Part shown: in pieces, positions 59,885-64,000 of the stretch
Layout: the number at the start of each line of letters is the position of its first letter
How positions within the stretch are numbered: position 1 is the stretch's first letter
Source: JAMWDF01 sp964645405
GTDB lineage: Bacteria > Ratteibacteria > UBA8468 > B48-G9 > DSTR01
Assembly: GCA_964645405.1 (NCBI GenBank)
Contig: CAZYCA010000019.1
Location: 41,186 to 105,185 of the forward strand
DNA length: 64,000 bases
Direction of reading: 5' to 3'
Notes under the pieces: generated by a model
The model's database searches: none
The model's input: the letters and a program-made list of their open reading frames with translations, nothing else
Told to the model about the DNA's origin: nothing
Position numbers and translations under genes: made by a program

Positions 59885-60136
59885 ATGCCGGTAGAAGTAA
59901 TAAAGGTGGTGGGATGTTGTTCTTTGCGCTGCTCCGGTTTTTGTCTGACCGAGAAAGGGCTGGTTCCCAATAAAGATGGTCTGGTGGTGGACAGTGTGGC
60001 GATGGCAACAGAAAAAGGAACTGTTCTGATTCACTGTCCCATGTATGAGAAAGACCCGGAAAATGCGAGAATTGCCTGGTGCCGGCAGTCACCGGGTCAG
60101 GATGGAAAACCTGACCGCTGTTTCTATGCGGGGTAG
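59885..60136 (+). CDS. Cysteine-rich small protein, unknown
   Basis: 83 aa from ATG 59885 behind CCAGGAGGTGTTT (GTG 59879 is in frame but overlaps the ribosome site). Seven cysteines: CCSLRCSGFC (Cys11, 12, 16, 20), then HCP, WCR and RCF. This fits a metal- or Fe-S-binding protein, but the spacing matches none I know. It has no signal peptide or transmembrane helix, so it should act in the reducing cytoplasm, which makes a metal centre more likely than disulfides. It has its own promoter and lies between the PDZ gene and yifB. A good target for structure prediction. Confidence 0.7.
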   Translation: MPVEVIKVVGCCSLRCSGFCLTEKGLVPNKDGLVVDSVAMATEKGTVLIHCPMYEKDPENARIAWCRQSPGQDGKPDRCFYAG

Positions 60137-60163
60137 GGAAGTAGAAATCAGAAGAAAAGTTTT

Positions 60164-61687
60164 TCAGAATATTTCTTTATCCATGCTCCGGTACTGAATT
60201 GCCTCTGAAATGTGGTGGGTCTGGATGATTTCAGAAGAGTCAAGATCAGCAATAGTTCTGGCAACCTTTCTTATTTTGTCATAGGCGCGGCCTGAAAAAT
60301 GCATCCGGGAAAGGGCCTGCGCCAGAAGAGATTGAGCCTGGTCATCCAGCAGACAGTATCTTTTAATCTGACTGCTGGACATATGAGCATTGAAGTAGAT
60401 AGGTTCATTTTTAAATCTTTCTGCCTGTATTTTTCTTGCTCTTTCCACTCTGCTTCTTATTTCTGAGGAAGGTTCTTCGGCTCTTTCTTTCAGGAGAAGT
60501 CCAGGAGGAAGACTGGTGACCTCTAAATGGATGTCTATTCTGTCCAAAAGTGGCCCGGAAATTTTCTGCCGGTAGCGGATAATCTGGGCTAAACTACAAC
60601 GGCAGGGGTGGTTCTGGTCTCCATACCAGCCACACGGACAGGGATTCATGGCAGTCACCAGAAGGAAGCGGGCTGGAAAGTTCATTCTTCCTCTGGCGCG
60701 GCTGACAGTCACCTGGCCGTTTTCCATAGGTTGACGTAAGGCTTCCAGGGCATTGCGATGAAATTCTGGTAATTCATCAAGAAAGAGAACACCGTTATGA
60801 GCCAGGCTCACTTCTCCTGGACCTGGTATATTACCACCACCGATTAAGGCAATATCAGAAACAGTGTGATGAGGATTGCGAAACGGCCTGGTGGTTACCA
60901 GTTTCCCCTGATTCAGACCCGCGGCACTGTGGATACGGGTTATTTCAATAGCTTCTTCGAGGGAAAGGGAGGGAAGAATTGTTGGTAGCCGGCAGGCAAG
61001 CATAGACTTACCTGCTCCGGGTGAGCCTATCATCAGAATGTTATGACCTCCGCTGACCGCCACCTCCAGGGCGCGTTTGGCACAGGATTGTCCTTTGACC
61101 TCGCTGTAATCAACATCATAACGATTCACGCTGGCGAAAAGTTCATTTATGTCCACGCTGTAAGCAGGTATTTTCTTGTTTCCTTGAAGAAAGTCCACGC
61201 ACTCACTCAGGCTACTTACAGGAAAAACAGATAAGTCGGGAAGGAGGCAGGCTTCTTCCGCATTCTCCACAGGTACCACCAGACAGTTCCTTTTGAGCTG
61301 TCTGGCTTTAAGAGCTATGGGCAGCATACCCTTTACTGGACGAAGGGAACCATCCAGTGCCAGTTCCCCAACAAAAGAGAAATCCTGCAAATTGTTAAGT
61401 TTAACTTTTCCTGAGGCCACCAGAATCCCCAGAGCAATTGGTAAATCAAAATAAGGGCCTTCTTTTTTCAAATCAGCCGGGGCAAGGTTGACAACTATTT
61501 TATGGGCAGGAAACTCAAAGCCAGAATTTCTCACAGCCGGTTTCAAGCGGTCACGACTTTCTTTCACTGCCTGGTCCGGAAGCCCCACTACGGAAATTCC
61601 GGGTAATCCGCTGCCGATGTCCACTTCTACTTCCACCGGGTAACCGTCAATTCCCCAGACGGTAAAGGAATGAACTCTGGCTAACAT
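60164..61687 (-). CDS. YifB/ComM-type Mg-chelatase-like AAA+ ATPase
   Basis: 507 aa, the usual length. The N-terminal ChlI-like domain opens with MLARVHSFTVWGIDGYPVEVEVDI and includes GLPDQAVKESRDRLKPA. Walker A GSPGAGKS is at residues 221-228, Walker B GVLFLDELPEF near 305, sensor LVTAMNPCPCGWYGD near 340 with its Cys cluster, and the C-terminal helical domain SGRAYDKIRKVARTIADL. ComM promotes branch migration during natural transformation and is present in most bacteria; the role here is predicted by homology. Promoter TTGACC-18-TAGAAT puts the transcript start at the ATG. Confidence 0.95.
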   Translation of the reverse strand: MLARVHSFTVWGIDGYPVEVEVDIGSGLPGISVVGLPDQAVKESRDRLKPAVRNSGFEFPAHKIVVNLAPADLKKEGPYFDLPIALGILVASGKVKLNNLQDFSFVGELALDGSLRPVKGMLPIALKARQLKRNCLVVPVENAEEACLLPDLSVFPVSSLSECVDFLQGNKKIPAYSVDINELFASVNRYDVDYSEVKGQSCAKRALEVAVSGGHNILMIGSPGAGKSMLACRLPTILPSLSLEEAIEITRIHSAAGLNQGKLVTTRPFRNPHHTVSDIALIGGGNIPGPGEVSLAHNGVLFLDELPEFHRNALEALRQPMENGQVTVSRARGRMNFPARFLLVTAMNPCPCGWYGDQNHPCRCSLAQIIRYRQKISGPLLDRIDIHLEVTSLPPGLLLKERAEEPSSEIRSRVERARKIQAERFKNEPIYFNAHMSSSQIKRYCLLDDQAQSLLAQALSRMHFSGRAYDKIRKVARTIADLDSSEIIQTHHISEAIQYRSMDKEIF

Positions 61688-61693
61688 GGTTTT

Positions 61694-61723
61694 ATTCTAA
61701 TAGGCAAGAAGCAATCAGGTCAA
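61694..61723 (-). promoter_or_regulatory. Promoter of yifB, leaderless
   Basis: On the minus strand TTGACC (61723-61718), 18 bp, TAGAAT (61699-61694). The predicted start at 61687 is the A of the ATG. Confidence 0.55.
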
Positions 61724-61755
61724 ATGGAAATGACCACTACTGGTGGTTGGTACAT

Positions 61756-61784
61756 TTGTCAGGAGTTTTCTTCTGGTGTATCAT
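61756..61784 (+). promoter_or_regulatory. Promoter of nadE, leaderless
   Basis: TTGTCA (61756-61761), 17 bp, TATCAT (61779-61784), each five of six consensus bases. The predicted start at 61791 is the A of the ATG. It is back to back with the yifB promoter. Confidence 0.6.
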
Positions 61785-61790
61785 AAAAAC

Positions 61791-62594
61791 ATGAAACCGG
61801 CGGCGCAAAATTTTAACGCAGCCAGGGTCGCCAGTTACCTGGTGGCTTTCCTGGCAGATGAATTTAAAAAGGCCAATTATAGGTGCGCTCTGGTAGGTGT
61901 ATCAGGTGGCCTGGATTCTGCGGTGGTAGTGAATCTCTGCGCCCGGGCGCTGGGTCCAGCCAACACATTTGGCATCATTCTTCCTTATCGTGAGACTGCC
62001 AGGGTAACGCTGGACCATGCCTACCTGGTAGCCAGGTCTTCGGGTATCAGATATATGAAGATAGACATCAGCCGGCAGGTGGATGAGTATTTCAGGAATT
62101 TCCCCCAGGCTGATAGGGTGAGGATAGGTAACAAGATAGCCCGGGAAAGAATGGCGGTTCTCTACGACCTTTCCAGGCACTTTCACGCTCTGGTTGTAGG
62201 TACCAGCAACAAAAGTGAAAGATATCTGGGTTACGGCACCCTTTATGGAGATTTAGCATGTGCTTTGAATCCTGTGGGTGATATTTACAAAACAGAAATG
62301 TATCCATTAGCTGAGTATCTGAAGGTTCCTTCTGAAGTTATTAAAAAAGCACCCAGTGCGGAACTCTGGCCAGGACAGACTGACGAAGGAGAACTCGGTC
62401 TTTCCTACACAGAAATTGATGCGGTACTACAGGCCTATGTGGACAGAAAAATACCTCCAGAAGAAATTGTCCGCACCACGGGTCTGAAGGAAGAAGTTGT
62501 AAGGCGGATTGTGGAGATAGTGAAAAAGACTGAATTTAAACGCAGACTACCCCTGGTCGCCCTTATCCCTTCGGAAATTAAATACAGCCGGTAA
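61791..62594 (+). CDS. nadE: NH3-dependent NAD+ synthetase
   Basis: 267 aa from ATG 61791, which is the predicted transcription start; an upstream frame opening at 61743 overlaps the promoter. The ATP pyrophosphatase P-loop SGGLDSAV is at residues 38-45, and LVVGTSNKSERYLGYGTLYGDLACALNPVGDIYKTEMYPLAEYL carries the NAD-synthase motifs. PSAELWPGQTDEGELGLSYTEID is the deamido-NAD-binding loop. It makes NAD from deamido-NAD and ammonia in the cytoplasm. It lacks the glutaminase domain, so free ammonia is used. Convergent with the sulfatase gene, 32 bp apart; the CCGGG...CCCGG hairpin between them has no T-tract. Confidence 0.95.
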   Translation: MKPAAQNFNAARVASYLVAFLADEFKKANYRCALVGVSGGLDSAVVVNLCARALGPANTFGIILPYRETARVTLDHAYLVARSSGIRYMKIDISRQVDEYFRNFPQADRVRIGNKIARERMAVLYDLSRHFHALVVGTSNKSERYLGYGTLYGDLACALNPVGDIYKTEMYPLAEYLKVPSEVIKKAPSAELWPGQTDEGELGLSYTEIDAVLQAYVDRKIPPEEIVRTTGLKEEVVRRIVEIVKKTEFKRRLPLVALIPSEIKYSR

Positions 62595-62626
62595 CCGGGA
62601 GTATGTTCCCGGACGCAAAGATGGAA

Positions 62627-63994
62627 TTATTCTAAAGAGGAAGAACTCATTTCGTATTCACCCTGAATTCCTTTAATTACCCTTGGCGCCTGGATGCGAA
62701 AAACATTACCAAAACAGGCATTTAATTCCCGGGCTACTTCCGGATACCTGTCAATAATGTTTTCTTTCTCGGCCGGATCTTTTTCCAGATTAAAAAGACA
62801 ATCAGGTTCTCCTTCTGGTGTCTGGAGGAAACTCCATTTTTCGTTGCGGATACATCTTTCGGTTCTCGCATGGTACCCGCAAATTACAGCCTGCCGGAAA
62901 CTATCTTTTTCTCCGAAAACTACTGGTGCAAAACTCTTGCCACCTAAAGGGATGGCATCTGTCTGATAGCCAAGAATCTGTAAAATAGTAGGTAAAACAT
63001 CAGGAAACTGGGCTAAAGCTTTGACCCGGCGATGGAAATTTTTTTTACCCGGCAGTCGGAGAAAGAAGGGAACCTTCAGAAGTTCACTGTACATCCTGTC
63101 AGCGCTTTTGAGAAATTTACCGTGGTCAGCAAGGGGATGGCCATGGTCAGAGGTAAGGACAATAACAGAATCCTCATAATATCCCAGTTGTTTTAAGGCA
63201 GTAAGAAGCTGTCCCACCCAGTAGTCCACCATAGAAACCTCTCCGGCATAAAGACCCCGGATAAACCTGATTTCTTCCGGACTTGCCCAGTCAGAGGCTT
63301 TTCCACCCATGGGCAGTATTAATCTTGGACCACGATAGTTTTTGTCAGTATAGACGTCAAAACGTTCAGGGGGGTCCCAGGGTTCATGAGGTTCAAAAGA
63401 ATCAAACCAGAGAAAAACCTTTTTTTCTGACCGTGCTTTCTTAAGGAAATCAATGGCTTTTTCCACCAGCTGGGCAGTGAACCACGTTTTTTCGGTCAAC
63501 CCGTCAGTATTAGCCAGAAACTGACATACCCTTTTCTTCCAGTGTTCTGGATAACAGGCATTCACATAATCTTTTAGTTCCCGGCGGGGAAGAGGGATAG
63601 CAGCCGGGTCGTATTCCTGACCACGGACCCAGTGATAGACAGTGAAATGGTTATGGTAGTTCATACCAGGTGCCCGGTAGTGATAAGTATCAGTGATAAA
63701 GGCTGAAGTATAGCCTTCCTTTTTCAGAATACTGGCTACAGTCATATCGTAAGGGGTAAGAGGGCACCATGGTCGGTAAGGTAAGGAGTAATATCCTGTC
63801 ATCAATTCGTAACGCACCGGAATAGTGGGTAACCCGCAGGGGTAGACATTATCAAAAACAATGCTTTCTCTGGCTAACTCGTCCAGAAAAGGTGTTTGGC
63901 AGGCAGGAACATCAAGGAAAGCGGATTTTCCCTGGTGGTAGAAACTTACATGGTCCTGTCTCAGACTGTCCAGCATAATAAAAATTAAGTTCAT
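62627..63994 (-). CDS. Sulfatase-family hydrolase with Thr at the formylglycine position
   Basis: 455 aa, without a signal peptide. Overall sulfatase layout: LIFIMLDSLRQDH at the metal-binding start (Asp9), LFLWFDSFEPHEPWDPP in the middle, IVLTSDHGHPLADHGKFLKS with the metal Asp/His, and YSELLKVPFFLRLPG. In the signature C/S-x-P-x-R, the nucleophile place is Thr57 (LPTIPVRYELMTG), so formylglycine cannot be made there. This variant is frequent in PVC sulfatase-like proteins. Alkaline-phosphatase-superfamily relatives use Thr as nucleophile for phosphodiesters, so phosphatase activity is possible. The ATG at 63994 lies 6 bp from the right window edge, so its promoter is not visible. Confidence 0.88.
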   Translation of the reverse strand: MNLIFIMLDSLRQDHVSFYHQGKSAFLDVPACQTPFLDELARESIVFDNVYPCGLPTIPVRYELMTGYYSLPYRPWCPLTPYDMTVASILKKEGYTSAFITDTYHYRAPGMNYHNHFTVYHWVRGQEYDPAAIPLPRRELKDYVNACYPEHWKKRVCQFLANTDGLTEKTWFTAQLVEKAIDFLKKARSEKKVFLWFDSFEPHEPWDPPERFDVYTDKNYRGPRLILPMGGKASDWASPEEIRFIRGLYAGEVSMVDYWVGQLLTALKQLGYYEDSVIVLTSDHGHPLADHGKFLKSADRMYSELLKVPFFLRLPGKKNFHRRVKALAQFPDVLPTILQILGYQTDAIPLGGKSFAPVVFGEKDSFRQAVICGYHARTERCIRNEKWSFLQTPEGEPDCLFNLEKDPAEKENIIDRYPEVARELNACFGNVFRIQAPRVIKGIQGEYEMSSSSLE

Positions 63995-64000
63995 TTTTTC

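Noticed and set aside
62595..62626. CCGGG...CCCGG hairpin between nadE and the sulfatase gene
   Set aside because: Short stem with an 8-nt loop and no T-run; could be chance.
1..64000. CRISPR arrays, rRNA and tRNA genes
   Set aside because: No regularly spaced repeats and no recognisable rRNA or tRNA sequence were found by reading.

Overview
The window reads as a chromosomal segment of an anaerobic, Gram-negative-type bacterium of the PVC superphylum or a neighbouring candidate phylum (Lentisphaerota/Kiritimatiellota/Omnitrophota-like). This is inferred from gene content, not from a marker-gene tree. The pointers are two type II-secretion pseudopilins with the H-X9-DG C-terminal motif, a DUF6067 (GH123-like) protein, CBM9/LamG secreted proteins, four DegT-type aminotransferase genes, corrinoid/UroD-like methyltransferases, a sulfatase, a MoxR-DUF58-VWA-DUF4159 operon and a ferredoxin-dependent indolepyruvate oxidoreductase. 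No rRNA, tRNA or CRISPR array was seen.

Layout. 1-1816: 5' part of a secreted PKD protein running off the left edge. 2045-8264: cassette 1, read leftward: GntR/LacI-type regulator with its own promoter and a palindromic operator, pseudopilin, LamG protein, LamG+CBM9 protein, DUF6067 protein. 8390-9525: a decayed IS3-family element. 9841-17737: aldo/keto reductase, a membrane protein, then a leftward cluster of CDF transporter, three tandem DegT aminotransferases (the first in transcription order is frameshifted), M55 D-aminopeptidase and sugar epimerase. 17836-26857: SDR and FAD oxidoreductase, then a CoA module (acetoacetyl-CoA-reductase-like SDR, CoA-transferase, thiolase, 3-hydroxyacyl-CoA dehydrogenase, IorA, IorB). 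27509-40556: a long leftward operon DUF4159 - MoxR - DUF58 - two VWA membrane proteins - a large membrane/coiled-coil protein - a secreted protein - a PriA homologue that has lost its helicase motifs. 40640-46909: MtaA-like methyltransferase, HDAC-like deacetylase, homocysteine methyltransferase, a fourth DegT, and a DUF2341/PKD/TPR secreted protein. 47068-56115: a small SH3-like membrane protein and an excisionase-type HTH protein, then cassette 2, read rightward: LacI regulator with two operator-like sites, pseudopilin, epimerase, a 947-aa secreted CBM9/TIM-barrel protein and three cytoplasmic proteins. 56119-63994: UroD-like protein, alcohol dehydrogenase, PDZ protein, Cys-rich small protein, YifB/ComM, NadE, sulfatase.

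The most distinctive signal is the repeated design of cassettes 1 and 2: a one-component sugar-type regulator, then immediately a single pseudopilin, then secreted carbohydrate-active proteins, with no other secretion genes nearby. This suggests that each glycan module carries its own dedicated pseudopilin. The second signal is translational: several single genes or operon heads have good sigma70-type promoters whose predicted start site falls on or within a few bases of the ATG (leaderless mRNAs), while genes inside operons have clear Shine-Dalgarno sequences.
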